DNA of 64,000 bases from Ilex aquifolium. Its lineage: Eukaryota; Streptophyta; Magnoliopsida; Aquifoliales; Aquifoliaceae. Each line of letters starts with the position of its first letter. The first letter of the stretch is position 1. The stretch covers positions 4,883,001-4,947,000 of the forward strand of contig OX637393.1 in assembly GCA_951799425.1 (NCBI GenBank), read 5' to 3'. The position numbers and the translations under genes are program-made. Shown one piece after another: positions 13,100-23,700 of the stretch. The notes under the pieces are model-generated. The model made no database searches and was not told the origin of the DNA. It saw only the letters and a program-made list of their open reading frames with translations.

Positions 13100-13821
13100 A
13101 CCATATATATTTCGGTGTGTGAATTTTTATTAGTTAACTTGCGTACATGAGATATTCCTGTTACACATTGATATTCTCTAAATGATCCATTATTTATATC
13201 TATATCTATATCTATATTACTAATAAAAGTATTTTATCTATACTACTAATAAAAGTACTTTAACATGAAAAACTTTAGAATCTCTATTTTACCTTTATAA
13301 GAAATTACAAAGATCATTATATCTTTTACAATGAAATATCTAAATTATCATCATATCCTTATATATTTAAATCTCTAAATTATCTCTAGCATATCTTTTA
13401 ATTATCTATTTATTTTTTTATGTATAAATATCAATTTATATAAAAAAATTTGATTGACTATATTACCCTTAAAAAATATGTATTATTATATTTTTAATAA
13501 AGTGTTCAAGAGACCTTTAAAAACTCCATCAATCTAATATTACTCATCTCATATGTAAAGATAACATTATGTCTATTTTCTCTTTCATCGAAAAATTTAA
13601 TCTTTTCATTTCTAAGATAAAAAATAATCATATATATAGTTTTTTAAAATCAATTTACGTGATATCAGTATAACTCTTTAGCCACAATAAGTTTTTTAAA
13701 CTGTATTAAGATTTTATATGAAAATAAATATTATAGTATATTTTTTAAGTAAAATTTGATTTTTTTTCAGAATTTTAATATACTGGATAATATATATATT
13801 ATATAGAGTAGTATATTAAAT

Positions 13822-14013
13822 CAGTAATACTATGCAGACCAAAATTAGGGACCAAATAAAGAGCCTAAATGACGTGGCAGTTGTTGCTTAACTGCCATAT
13901 CAGCAAAATATTTTCGTCTTCTTTAGATCAAGGACAGATGAGACATATTAGCAACTGCCATGTCATTTGAACTCTTTATTTGATCCCTAATTTTGGTCAG
14001 CATAGCATTACTG
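13822..14013. mobile_element. Mutator-type MITE with 9-bp target duplication
   Basis: A 192-bp element with long terminal inverted repeats: the left begins CAGTAATACTATGCAGACCA and the reverse complement of the right begins CAGTAATGCTATGCTGACCA, with similarity continuing for about 60 bases. Both flanks carry ATATTAAAT (13813-13821 and 14014-14022), the 9-bp duplication expected of Mutator-like transposition. The unoccupied site is visible in the sister Helitron near 40847, where ATATTAAATCTTATC is uninterrupted. Confidence 0.85.
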
Positions 14014-14320
14014 ATATTAAATCTTATCTGAATTCACCTAAATAATTCCTAATTATAGTAAGTTTTAAAATGCATCATTATATTTTCAATAAAATGTTCA
14101 AAAAATCTTTAAAAACTATATCAATCTATTATTACTCATCTCATATGAAAAGATAACATTATGCCTACATATGTATATTATCTTTTTTATCGAAAAGTTT
14201 AAACCTTTTATTTTCTAAGATAAAAAATAATTGTAAATACAATTTTTTAAAATTAATTTATATTACATTAGTATAATTCTTTAGTCACAATAAACTTTTT
14301 AAACTGTATTAAGATTTTAT

Positions 14321-14447
14321 GTTTTTTGTTAAATTTTTTTTTTTAGGGGGAGAGGGAAGGGAAAAGAGGGTTTGAACCATTGACCTCAACAAGACATCTC
14401 TTTCACAAGGTAAGGAGTACCATTAGATCAAAGGTCCATGAGTATTA
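14321..14447 (-). mobile_element. SINE inserted antisense in Helitron copy 1
   Basis: On the minus strand it reads, in order, a tRNA-like head (tttgatctaatggtactcc), a B-box-like GGTTCAAACCC, and an A-rich tail (seen as poly-T at about 14333-14345 on +). It interrupts a block that is continuous in the sister Helitron (aagattttatgtaaaaata). Short imperfect flanking repeats (attttatg and gtattatg) fit a target duplication. The exact ends are approximate. Confidence 0.6.
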
Positions 14448-15129
14448 TGTGAAAATAGATATTGTAGTGTATTTTTAAGTAAAACTTGAATTGTTTATAA
14501 TTTTAATATGCTTGATAAGATATATTATAGAGTAATATATTAAATCTAATTCCAATTCACCTAACCAATTCCTAATTACAGTAAAGTTCCATATAATTAG
14601 TATATTGATAAATACTTTTATTTTATTCAAGGAATTATAAGTGAAATCCTTATAAAATAAATTTCAAGAAATATAATTTCTCAAAGATCACAAAAAATAA
14701 ATCTCAATCACAACATTCTAAAAAAAAAATAGAACTTTAACTATTTTTTTAATATTTTTTCTTATAGTTAGAACAAAAAAAATTTGGAAACATACAAAAT
14801 TTTCATAATCATATAATAGAATACGAGAAGTAAAAAATTAAGTTTACTAAATTTGAAATAATATTTAATTCAGATATACATATACTATTATTCACGTGCA
14901 ACACACATAGTGCATTGTTAGTATGATAAAATTTCGGTACAGGTATCAAAACTAGAGACTGTTATTAATGTCGCGTGATTTTCTTCAAAAGTTATATATG
15001 TTTATTTTGAAAATTTAAGAGTTACTTGTTTTTATATATTTTTAAACATTGTTTAGGCATGAGAAATATTATGTACTAGACTAGTTGTACTACCCATTCC
15101 GTTAACATTTTTCAGATTCGAGTATTGAG

Positions 15130-15235
15130 ATTGATACTGAATTAGGTGAGGACAGTGAGTGAGACTATGAGACAAATCAGAAATTGATACTGAATTAGGT
15201 GAGGACAGTGAGTGAGACTATGAGACAAATCAGAA
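15130..15235. repeat. 53-bp tandem duplication
   Basis: Two perfect copies of a 53-bp unit beginning attgatactgaattaggtg lie head to tail (15130-15182, 15183-15235). The lack of differences makes the duplication recent, or an assembly artefact. Its frame is open over a few dozen residues, but no protein was recognised. Confidence 0.85.
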
Positions 15236-15601
15236 TGTGAATCCAGATATGGAGGCTTGAGGATTACTTATTTAGTTTATCTTATTTTCTTTTTGATGAT
15301 GAAATAATTTTTTGAGTATTTTTTAATTAGTTAGACGGGAGCTATTTGTTCTTATTTTGAGGTTTGGATGTAAACTTAATTTATGGAGGGATGTTTTGGG
15401 TTTTATTTAGCCAAATGATGGTGAATTTTGATTTTTTTTTTTTGAGTTAATGGATTATTGAATTTAGAATGTTCTTACAAGTTAATTCTGAATTAAATAA
15501 TTTTTATTATAATCACGTTGCCGTTGAAAGTTGGGACGTGACAATTTTGATATAAGAATTAAATTAAAATTCAATTAAGATTGAATTATTGTATTGAATT
15601 C

Positions 15602-15718
15602 TCTTTTTTTTATTTTGTCAATATTGTGAAGTTTACGAGGGAAGGGTTTGTGAAGTTCGAACCTATGACCTATCAATTCAACGGCAGGCTGCGGAACTAT
15701 TAGCCCACCGCTTAATCC
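15602..15718 (-). mobile_element. SINE, antisense
   Basis: On the minus strand the order is a head resembling a tRNA A-box region (aagcggtgggctaatagttc), a B-box-like GGTTCGAAC, then an A-rich tail (the T run at about 15603-15612 on +). The flanks attgtattgaattc and attgtaattaaattc look like a decayed target duplication. The layout is that of a tRNA-derived plant SINE. The family is not named. Confidence 0.55.
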
Positions 15719-16645
15719 TATTGTAATTAAATTCAAAGACAAAGGTCCATATACTTAATAATGTAAATTATAATTTTACCCTTTTAAAAACCGTATGCAT
15801 TGGTTCTATTTTTGTATTTATTTATTTTTTGTTCCCTCACTTGGTCAAAGGCTATAAAAGCATTAGGCGGACATACCAAGGGCAAAATGTCCCAGAGATT
15901 ACGCTTACAACGAGGCGTGGGACCCAACCCTTTTCTTTAGTCAACCTTTGAATTAAATGTGAACAATTTTCTCCACTTTAATTCTTTTTTTTTTTTTTTT
16001 TTTATTTATCAGCATAGTAAAAGTGCTTATCTGTTAGTCAATTGTCATCGAAGCAAAGTCTCCCCCACATAATTAATGAAAACCTAATGCTTTTACTATT
16101 AAAAAGAAGAGATAAAAAAAAAGAATTTTGGATATAAATATTAAATATTAACATTATAAATGCAATTATATTTGTTTTGTATGTTAGAAAAGAAAATTTT
16201 AATTTTAAATTCTATTTATAATTAAATAATAAATAACTTCACTAATTAACACCTACCGCTATTTTATCTTTCCTCTATCTTTCGAATTTTTTCTCTATTG
16301 ACTTTATTTTTAAAATGTGTAATTAACAAAAAAAAAAAATTATTATTTAAAATATAAATATTATACGATAAATACTCAAATTTTCATATCACAAAATATC
16401 TTTAAGTACGAATTATAATTAATTTTTAATAAATATTATACCATAAATACTCAATATTCTTTATTATAAAATATCTTTAAGTAAGGATTATTATTAATTT
16501 TTAATAAATATTATACAATAAATACTCAAATTTTCATATTATAAAGTGTCGAATTATTATTAATTTTTAATATTTTAGTTTTATCATATATAATTAATGG
16601 ATGTATATTATACAAACGCGAGTACGATTTGTAGTACTAGAAGAT

Positions 16646-16671
16646 AGAGAGAGAGAGAGAGAGAGAGAGAA
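16646..16671 (+). repeat. GA microsatellite upstream of the PUB17-like gene
   Basis: A run of GA dinucleotides ends about 460 bp before the start codon of the U-box gene. It is probably in the promoter or 5' leader. GA repeats there are bound by BBR/BPC factors in plants, but binding here is only inferred. Confidence 0.6.
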
Positions 16672-17134
16672 ATGAATGGACAGAAATCTGGATAATATAA
16701 TCCCGTCAAAGCTACAGGCAAATGGAAAGTCAGTTTCATGTAGGCTGCATAGAAATTCAACCATTCTTTCTTGGAAATTCAGTCAATCAATCAAAACCCT
16801 CCTTCATTTTTCTTCTTCTCACGCGGCTTCACCATTAAACCCATCTCAGCAAAGGTCTCGTAGTATCAATTTAATTCACAATCACTCACCACAATCCAAG
16901 CTTCATATATTACCATAATCTGAGCAGAAATTTTGTGTTTCTTTGAATTTTTCTTCTTGTTTTTTTTTTTATCTGTTTTCCAACAGAATTTTTTTCATAG
17001 CCATTGTAAATCAGTTCAAAAACTAGAAAAATTTTGAGACCCTTTGAAAATTCTTGTTTTCTTTCATAATCTTTGTGAGACCCTTTGAAATTCATTTCGG
17101 AAACGGCGGTCTGAGAAAATTTTGAGTTTGTTTA

Positions 17135-19342
17135 ATGGCGTCTGCGGCTATATTTTCTTCTTTAAGGAGGAGAAGATCGCCGTCGATAGAGGCGTTTTTG
17201 GTGCCGGTAGATCTGAGTGATGGGCCGTTGTTGGAGACGCTAGCGGCGGTATCGGCGGAGCTGATATCGGAATTCTCTGGCAAAACGATGAGGTTTCAGA
17301 GGAAGAATTCGCGGTCATTGATTCGGAAAATTCAGGTATTTGTGGGTTTGTTAGAGTTTGTTCGTGATTCTAGTTTGAAGTTGCCTTCAACGGAGAATTT
17401 GTGCTTTAAAGAGCTGTATTTGTTGCTGTATCGGTCGAAGATTTTGCTTGATTATTGCTTGCAATCGAGTAAATTATGGCTTTTGCTTCAAAACCATTCG
17501 ATTTCGAGTCATTTTCATGATTTGAATCAAGAAATTTCGACCCTTCTGGATGTTTTTCCATTGGAAGAATTGAATCTTAATGATGATGTAAGAGAACAGA
17601 TTGAATTGTTAAAAAGGCAATCCAAAAGGGCAAAATTGTTGATTGATAAACAAGATGAATCATTGAGGATCAAACTGTATTCGTTTCTGAATGAATTTGA
17701 GAATGGAAAAATTCCTGATCCGGTTGAATTGTGCTCTTTTTTCGTGGAAATGTTGGGAATTTGCGATGCTCGGAGTTGCAGGGTTGAAATTGAGTTTCTT
17801 GAAGAACAAATTGTGAATCATGAAGGGGATGTTGAGCCTACTGCCTCTGTGCTCAAGGGCTTTGTGGCTTTGACTCGTTATTGTAGATTTTTGCTATTTG
17901 GATTTGAGAATGACGAAGTGGAAGTGGGGATTGGAAAACATAAGAAGCCAAAAAAAGGGTTGATTACCCGGGAAATAGCGGAGACGTTTATTACGATCCC
18001 CAAGGATTTTTGCTGCCCTATATTGTTGGATTTGATGGCAGACCCGGTGATAATTTCGACAGGACAGACTTATGATCGATCTTCGATATCTAGGTGGATG
18101 GAGGAAGGGCATTGTACTTGTCCAAAGACAGGGCAGATGCTTGTTCATACCCGGCTTGTGCCCAATCGAGCTCTTAGGCATTTGATTATGTTGTGGTGCA
18201 CTGCTCATGGAATCCCCTATGATCCACCTGAGAGTGTGGAGTCATCTTGTGAAACGTTTGCAGCTGCTTCAGCAAGTAAGGCTGCGATTGAAGCTAATAA
18301 AGCCACCGCAGGGCTTCTCATTCAACAACTAGCAAATGGGACACAGAGTGCGAAGACAATTGCTGCCCGGGAGATACGATTGTTAGCAAAAACTGGGAAG
18401 GAAAATCGGGCTTACATTGCAGAGGCTGGAGCAGTACCCCTTTTGAAAGAACTTCTTTTGTCTCCTAATACTGTTGCACAGGAGAATTCTGTGACTGCCA
18501 TGCTTAACTTATCTATCTATGAAAAGAATAAAAGCCGGATTATGGATGAAGTCGGGTGTTTAGGATCAATTGTTGGAGTTCTGAGATTTGGGCACACAAC
18601 CGAGGCCAGGGAAAATGCTGCAGCGACATTGTTCAGCCTGTCTGCAGTTCATGACTATAAGAGGAGAATAGCGGAAGAAAATGGGGCAGTTGAAGCTTTG
18701 GCAGCACTGTTGAGAGAGGGGACACCCAGAGGAAAAAAAGATGCAGTGACAGCTCTATTTAATATTTCTACACATACAGATAACTGTATAAGATTGATAG
18801 AGTCAGGGGCTGTAGCAGCATTAGTGGGGGCTTTGGGATGTGAAGGTGTTGCGGACGAAGCAGCAGGTGCACTGGCCCTTGTTTTTAGGCAGGCAATTGG
18901 GGCTGAAGCAGTTGGGAATGAGGAAATGGCAGTGTCTGGGCTAATTGGAATGATGCGGTGTGGGACTCCAAGAGGGAAAGAAAATGCAGTTGCGGCATTG
19001 CTTGAATTGTGTCGCAGTGGTGGAGCAGCTGCAACAGAGAGGGTGTTGAAGGCACCAGCTTTGGCTGGTTTGCTTCAAACTCTGCTCTTCACAGGGACAA
19101 GACGGGCAAGGAGAAAAGCAGCATCACTTGCTCGAGTTTTCCAGAGGTGTGAGAATGCATCCTTGCATTTTGGTGGGTTGGGTGTAGGGTATACATTTGC
19201 AAGGAACTCAGCTGCAACTAGGGATTCAAGTTTTGCTGGCGACGTCTACGCATTTGCAAGGAACTCAGCTGCAACTCGGGATTCAAGTTTTGCTGGTGAT
19301 GTCTCAATGTCAACAATGTCCATTTCAGTTCCAGTATTGTAG
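17135..19342 (+). CDS. PUB17: U-box/ARM-repeat E3 ubiquitin ligase, PUB17/ACRE276-like
   Basis: A single-exon, 735-residue protein. Residues 1-285 form the N-terminal UND-type helical domain; the opening MASAAIFSSLRRRRSPSIEA followed by FLVPVDLSD is what I recall for PUB17/ACRE276. The U-box is at about 288-362 (IPKDFCCPILLDLMADPV, then GQTYDRSSISRWM and CPKTGQ), the E2-binding module. Armadillo repeats follow at about 385-665 (AREIRLLAKTGKENR, ENAAATLFSLSA, KKDAVTALFNIS). Family members are positive regulators of cell death and defence in tobacco, tomato and Arabidopsis, acting by substrate ubiquitination. The length matches the roughly 730 residues usual for the family. The start is the first Met in frame and agrees with the conserved N terminus. 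The C-terminal tail carries a 19-residue duplication (separate entry). Confidence 0.92.
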   Translation: MASAAIFSSLRRRRSPSIEAFLVPVDLSDGPLLETLAAVSAELISEFSGKTMRFQRKNSRSLIRKIQVFVGLLEFVRDSSLKLPSTENLCFKELYLLLYRSKILLDYCLQSSKLWLLLQNHSISSHFHDLNQEISTLLDVFPLEELNLNDDVREQIELLKRQSKRAKLLIDKQDESLRIKLYSFLNEFENGKIPDPVELCSFFVEMLGICDARSCRVEIEFLEEQIVNHEGDVEPTASVLKGFVALTRYCRFLLFGFENDEVEVGIGKHKKPKKGLITREIAETFITIPKDFCCPILLDLMADPVIISTGQTYDRSSISRWMEEGHCTCPKTGQMLVHTRLVPNRALRHLIMLWCTAHGIPYDPPESVESSCETFAAASASKAAIEANKATAGLLIQQLANGTQSAKTIAAREIRLLAKTGKENRAYIAEAGAVPLLKELLLSPNTVAQENSVTAMLNLSIYEKNKSRIMDEVGCLGSIVGVLRFGHTTEARENAAATLFSLSAVHDYKRRIAEENGAVEALAALLREGTPRGKKDAVTALFNISTHTDNCIRLIESGAVAALVGALGCEGVADEAAGALALVFRQAIGAEAVGNEEMAVSGLIGMMRCGTPRGKENAVAALLELCRSGGAAATERVLKAPALAGLLQTLLFTGTRRARRKAASLARVFQRCENASLHFGGLGVGYTFARNSAATRDSSFAGDVYAFARNSAATRDSSFAGDVSMSTMSISVPVL
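19190..19303 (+). repeat. In-frame 57-bp tandem duplication in the PUB17-like tail
   Basis: Residues 686-704 and 705-723 are the same 19-residue unit (FARNSAATRDSSFAGDV is shared). The two DNA copies are 57 bp apart and differ at only a few, mostly silent, positions. It lies after the ARM repeats, just before the short hydrophobic end SISVPVL, so it lengthens the tail without touching the catalytic or ARM regions. Confidence 0.9.
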
Positions 19343-20686
19343 TGGTAACATCCACACTTGTTGTCGTTCCAAATTCATTATGCTCCCATCTTACTTTGTA
19401 GTATTTACAAATTCTTTCATTGAAATATTAATATGAGAAAAATAATAATAGTAATACCATAATGGATGTGTTTAAAAAGAATGATCAGTGTTCAAAGCTG
19501 TTAGTCCCTTCTATTTAGTGGCCAATGTTTTGGGAGCAGATTATGAAATACTCTCAAAATAAACAGACCCCTGCAATTGCCTGTAGAATAATTTCTTCCA
19601 GCGGCTTTTCTTCTTATCCCTTGATTTTATGAGACACAGACGCCCAAGAATATTGTACCAGAAAAAATGAGATAACATTTCAGATTATTTTGGATATTTT
19701 TGTGTTTGTGAACTTATTGAAATAATGTCCCTTCTTTTCCTTACTGACAGTTTCAATTTGTTTGATCCCTCAAATGTGTTGATTATGTAACTTGACCAAC
19801 TTGCTTGTTTTTTTTTGTTGGGTCGTGATCACTTACCTGCCAATAAATTCATTGTTTGCTTATTTCGTAGAGATAGTAAGCCATTTTATAACAGTTCTAA
19901 TAGTACTACAAGCATAGTGGTTTTCACATTTTTTATTTTGTTTGCCATAAAATAGTTCAACTGACACAGATAGTGCTGAATTAGTATGAGAAAGTTCACT
20001 GGCAAGGTGTTACTTGTTTCTATGAGTGGGACTGGTGACCAACCATTTTGCTTCAAATGGAGTTCAACCACTTCAACTTGTAAGCAAAACATCATGGTGT
20101 TGGATGATATCGGCCATGGTGGTAATCTTCTTTAATGAAGTTGGTATGCTGACCCTCCACGCCTTTTTTTTTTTGGCCAGAAGGTAAATAATTTTTTACT
20201 TGGGCCAAAAAAAAAAAATATTAACATTGTATCAAAACAAACTTTTGTGGGTGTTATTAGAAACCCCTGTAGATCTGGGTTTTGGTTAGAATTTCACCAG
20301 AAGCAGTATCTTCTAGATATTCAAGAGTGGTAATAGTTCCAGTGTTCAGTTGACGGGCAAAGTTAGGAGAGGGTAGAAGTTTGGTGGGTCTCGTGCAGTA
20401 GGTTTCTCTTTTTTTAAGCTTCAGGTGATGATGACATATCGAAATTAATGACTTAGCTAAAAAGACATTGAAAATTAATGATTGGTTTAATGTAATATGA
20501 TTCATCATCCCATAACCAAAGAAAATGATAGTTGCACTGTATTTCTCTCATAAGCTTCCCGTTTGCTGTCCCAGCCAAAAACTCAAATGAAAACAAAATT
20601 AGGCTTTGCCTTGTTAAATCCCTAATACTTTTATGCAGTCTGTATCTGTAAAAGCTTTTTCTTTCTGCTTCTTTTTCATCATCATG
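19343..20686. other. Convergent spacer between PUB17-like and secreted-protein genes
   Basis: Holds the 3' untranslated region of the U-box gene on + and, from the right, that of the secreted-protein gene on -. A likely polyadenylation region for the U-box gene is the AT-rich aatattaatatgag near 19424-19438. No further gene is seen. Confidence 0.5.
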
Positions 20687-20733
20687 TTCTTCTTCTTCTT
20701 CTTCTTCTTCTTCTTCCTCCTCCTCCTCCTCCT
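20687..20733. repeat. TTC/TCC trinucleotide microsatellite
   Basis: About nine TTC units run into five TCC units. On the minus strand it is a GGA/GAA array starting 17 bases after the stop codon of the secreted-protein gene, so it is transcribed in that 3' UTR. It also produces Glu/Lys-rich spurious frames. Confidence 0.85.
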
Positions 20734-20749
20734 TTTTTGCTTGAAGCAA

Positions 20750-23700
20750 TCAAGATTGCTTGGGAACAAGAATGTCAAAATCACTGACAGTCCATTCTGC
20801 AACTTGATTAGGGTCTTCGAAAATTTCAGTACCCAAGTCAACGGAGGTCCATTGCCTCCTAGCTGGTGGAGTTCCTGGATCCTGCAACAAAATTTACAAC
20901 CACCATCAGTCTCAAAGCAAGTTTATCAAATCTAGGTATCCAATTTTGTTAATACCTAGTTGAAGAGATCAGTGTTGCTGAACTTAAAGCTCTACATTTT
21001 AAACTATTCAGAATCCATCTTGCAAATCTTTTTTTTTTTTGAAATTCTCCTGTATATACCAGTAACTTTACCTTTAATATTGGAGCTCCATATTATCAGG
21101 AATAGCAAGTGAACTAGCATAAATTTACATTAAACTCACTTTTCTTGAAAGTTTATATTATCATGGGAATCTAGAGAACTTTCTATTAGTTTGTCATTAA
21201 TGTTCTAGTCTGGAAATTTGTCTCTGGATAAATAAGAGTAAGTCTGTTACTGCTTACCTCTCCTAGACTCCGCAATAGGCAGTTGTTTTGTTTACTGTAT
21301 ACGACCTGTATTTTTATTAGTTCTTAATTAATCCATTTCCTTTATTATGACTTTGTAAGTTCCTAATTATTAATGTCCAAAACTTACAACATTTTTCTCT
21401 TCCCAGTCACTTTAAACCAGAAAATGGTGCCAAAGTATATCTCACAAATGTTTTTCATTTGTTTGGAGAGAGATATGATTTAGGATTTTATATAGATGAT
21501 TGTTTTGAATCTAGTTTTTTTCTCCTAATGTTTGACAGTAGTGCTCTAAATATGAGATTCTATACCATATGAAACCTATGCACAAGGATCCTGCTTATTG
21601 CTAAGCCTAGGAGAGATAAGTGACAGACAACAGTCTTATCCTGTTAGAGAGAGAGTGATTCTCGAACTCAAATCTGTGATGTATCGCTTAGGCTGATCAG
21701 CACTTGTCATTGCTCTGGATCTCAAATTTAAAATTTAACTGAAATTTATAGAAGTTCAAACCTGGTAAAAATAAAGTGACTGAGCCAACCTCCCAACATC
21801 AAGCTCCCAAGTCCTTGGATCCCCAATCCAACCCTCTCCTTTCTTGGTAGGGTACCCATACTCACCCCAAACTGGGTGTGGCAAAATCTGCAGTATCTCC
21901 TGAGGCTGAGGATTGCTAAATGGATCACATGGAACATTAGGGTTGTCAAGAAACTCTCCATTTCCAGGAGAGCAGTGCAGGTGATAGGCCTCATAAGGGA
22001 AGTGAGCCGTGTCGTTGCGCCCGACCCGAGTGCCGTTGGGGAATGTGTGGTAGGGAGGGCACAGTTTGAGGTTGTCTGCATGGCACCATGAAGGTGTTTC
22101 TGGGTTTAGAATCATTTCACTGTATCTAGTTACATCTGAGATTACATTGCCATTGCAGGGCTGGCCATTGTTCTTCCAACAGCTTCCTATGTCCATCAAG
22201 TAGAATTGGCTGTTTGGGCCACCACCTCTGATCACATTCAAGGTGAACCTCACTTTGAAATTTGGTGATTCTGGAATCTACAGAAGACACAATGAAATGT
22301 AAGCTTATATGGTCAAAGCAACTGAGAGAAAAGTTAGGGTAGTAACTCAGGTGGGTTGAGTGATCAACGTGGGTCATAAAACACGCTATCTTCCTTTTAC
22401 CCAAACACAAATTCAACTCGAATATTGCCCATGCATAAATTTTGAATTCGGATTATACAACTTGGGCTATAAAGTTCAACTTCAATTCTCAGGTGAAAAA
22501 AGGGTTCAATTAGGATTTTATTCTTGGGTTACACATTATAGACTGAAATTCTGGTTCAACTTGAGTTGGGTTTTGCGTTGGGTCTTGAAAACCCGAGACC
22601 CAAACTCGAGTACCATCCAACTTTAAATCGGGTATCCGCATATTGAAAATCTATGGTTAAGTATTGAATATGTTGGGTCCAGGTTGTATTCAGATTAATC
22701 CATCCAATTTTCATCGCGTCACAAAATTACACAGTTCAAATGGGCCAATGACAACTCTGTACTATTAGAAACTGGCATGATGTTGAATAAATTGATCAAT
22801 AAGTGTACGGTATAGAGAGCTTGTGAAGATGTTGTCATGAAATTCAATATATGACTGAAATTACTCACAATTTTGGACATCCCCCTAGTTGGGTAATGGT
22901 ACCCACCAGAAAACCCAGTTGTGGCATCTGATCTCAAGTAAAGCATCAACCATGGATACTTAGTAGAAGTCTTCAAGACATGGTGGAATACCCAACTACC
23001 TCTTCCAAGTTGTTTCTCCCAAGCCACAGAATAGTAAGAAATGTTCACCACCATTCCTTCACTTAAATCAGCATCCAAGTCCCATGACCCAAAAAACTTT
23101 CCCTTAAGTGTAGTCCTATTAGGCCCTTGTAAGGTTGTGTAGTTGTGATAAATCAATGGCTGGTTCATGCACCCTGTTCCGAAGCACGGAAACCGATTGT
23201 CTGGCCCGTATGGCCCGACTTTCTTGCCGTTTTTCGGGCACTTGGCGGCGGAAGTGTCCATGTTGCCATTCTTCAGCATGATCATCCAGAATTGCCATGG
23301 ATTTGGTGTGTCTTGAACTTGGCATTTGGAACCCAAGTATAGTTCTTTTCCTGCTGCATAAAGGTCTACATTGAGAAATTCCTCTCGTTGTCCTCCAAGA
23401 AAAGGTTTTCCCACACCTAGGTTGTTGTCTTCCTCTGTTACCCTGTGGATTAATATGTATGGAATTGAACTGCAGAGGGAGCAGTTGTTTTTTAACCCTG
23501 CAGAATTTCCAACATTGTTCAAGAAGTTGCAAAAGAAACACAAAAGTAGTCTATAAATGATTATTGTGTAGACATGCATGAATTGAACTGCATTTGGGTC
23601 GTGCTATATTCGAATCGATTAATTTGGGTTAGTGTTGTGTTCTTGTCATTTTCCTATAATCTGTGAATCACAAACCACAGGTCTAAGACCCCATTTTCTT

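Larger units (their letters stand above)
11067..13210. other. Gene-free stretch with degraded GGCC-ended element
   Basis: No gene is seen. The stretch holds the A/G homopolymer pair at 11416-11454, a possible old DNA element at about 11838-12590, and a 17-G run at 13083-13099. A polypyrimidine stretch near 12690-12710 is not followed by a credible exon. Confidence 0.4.
13211..14921 (+). mobile_element. Non-autonomous Helitron, copy 1
   Basis: The left part repeats the typical plant Helitron start TCTATACTACTAATAAAAGT (13237; a slightly different version begins at 13211). The right part ends with ttcacgtgcaacacacatag and then tgcattgttag, a degenerate hairpin followed by TTAG and a flanking T, matching the CTRR-T style end. 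The interior is AT-rich and shares long stretches with the copy at 40282-41632. One internal block occurs twice (about 13430-13800 and 14050-14330). It carries a Mutator-type MITE (13822-14013) and an antisense SINE (14321-14447), so it predates both. No Rep/helicase gene is present. Confidence 0.7.
14922..16640. other. Gene-free AT-rich region upstream of PUB17-like gene
   Basis: There is no credible coding exon. The region includes a 53-bp tandem duplication, a SINE-like insert (15602-15718), poly-T tracts, and three copies of an AT-rich phrase (aataaatattatacnataaatactcaaa) at about 16350-16540. The part next to 16.6 kb is the likely promoter side of the U-box gene. I cannot point to a TATA box with confidence. 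Confidence 0.4.

Noticed and set aside
16676-16918. 80-codon frame upstream of the U-box gene, possible uORF
   Set aside because: It lies after the GA repeat in what may be the leader, but there is no recognisable protein and no evidence that it is translated. I treat it as UTR.
17894-18208. 104-codon minus-strand frame opposite the U-box domain
   Set aside because: It is the shadow of the well-supported plus-strand U-box coding sequence.
20453-20935. Glu/Lys-rich and Phe/Leu-rich frames on both strands
   Set aside because: They are made by the TTC/TCC microsatellite. Only the stretch 20750-20881 is real, as the last exon of the secreted-protein gene.
21590-21720. B-box-like word tctcgaactc, possible antisense SINE in the secreted-protein gene's last intron
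   Set aside because: No convincing A-box, tail or target duplication was seen. A similar lone word near 52180 was rejected for the same reason.
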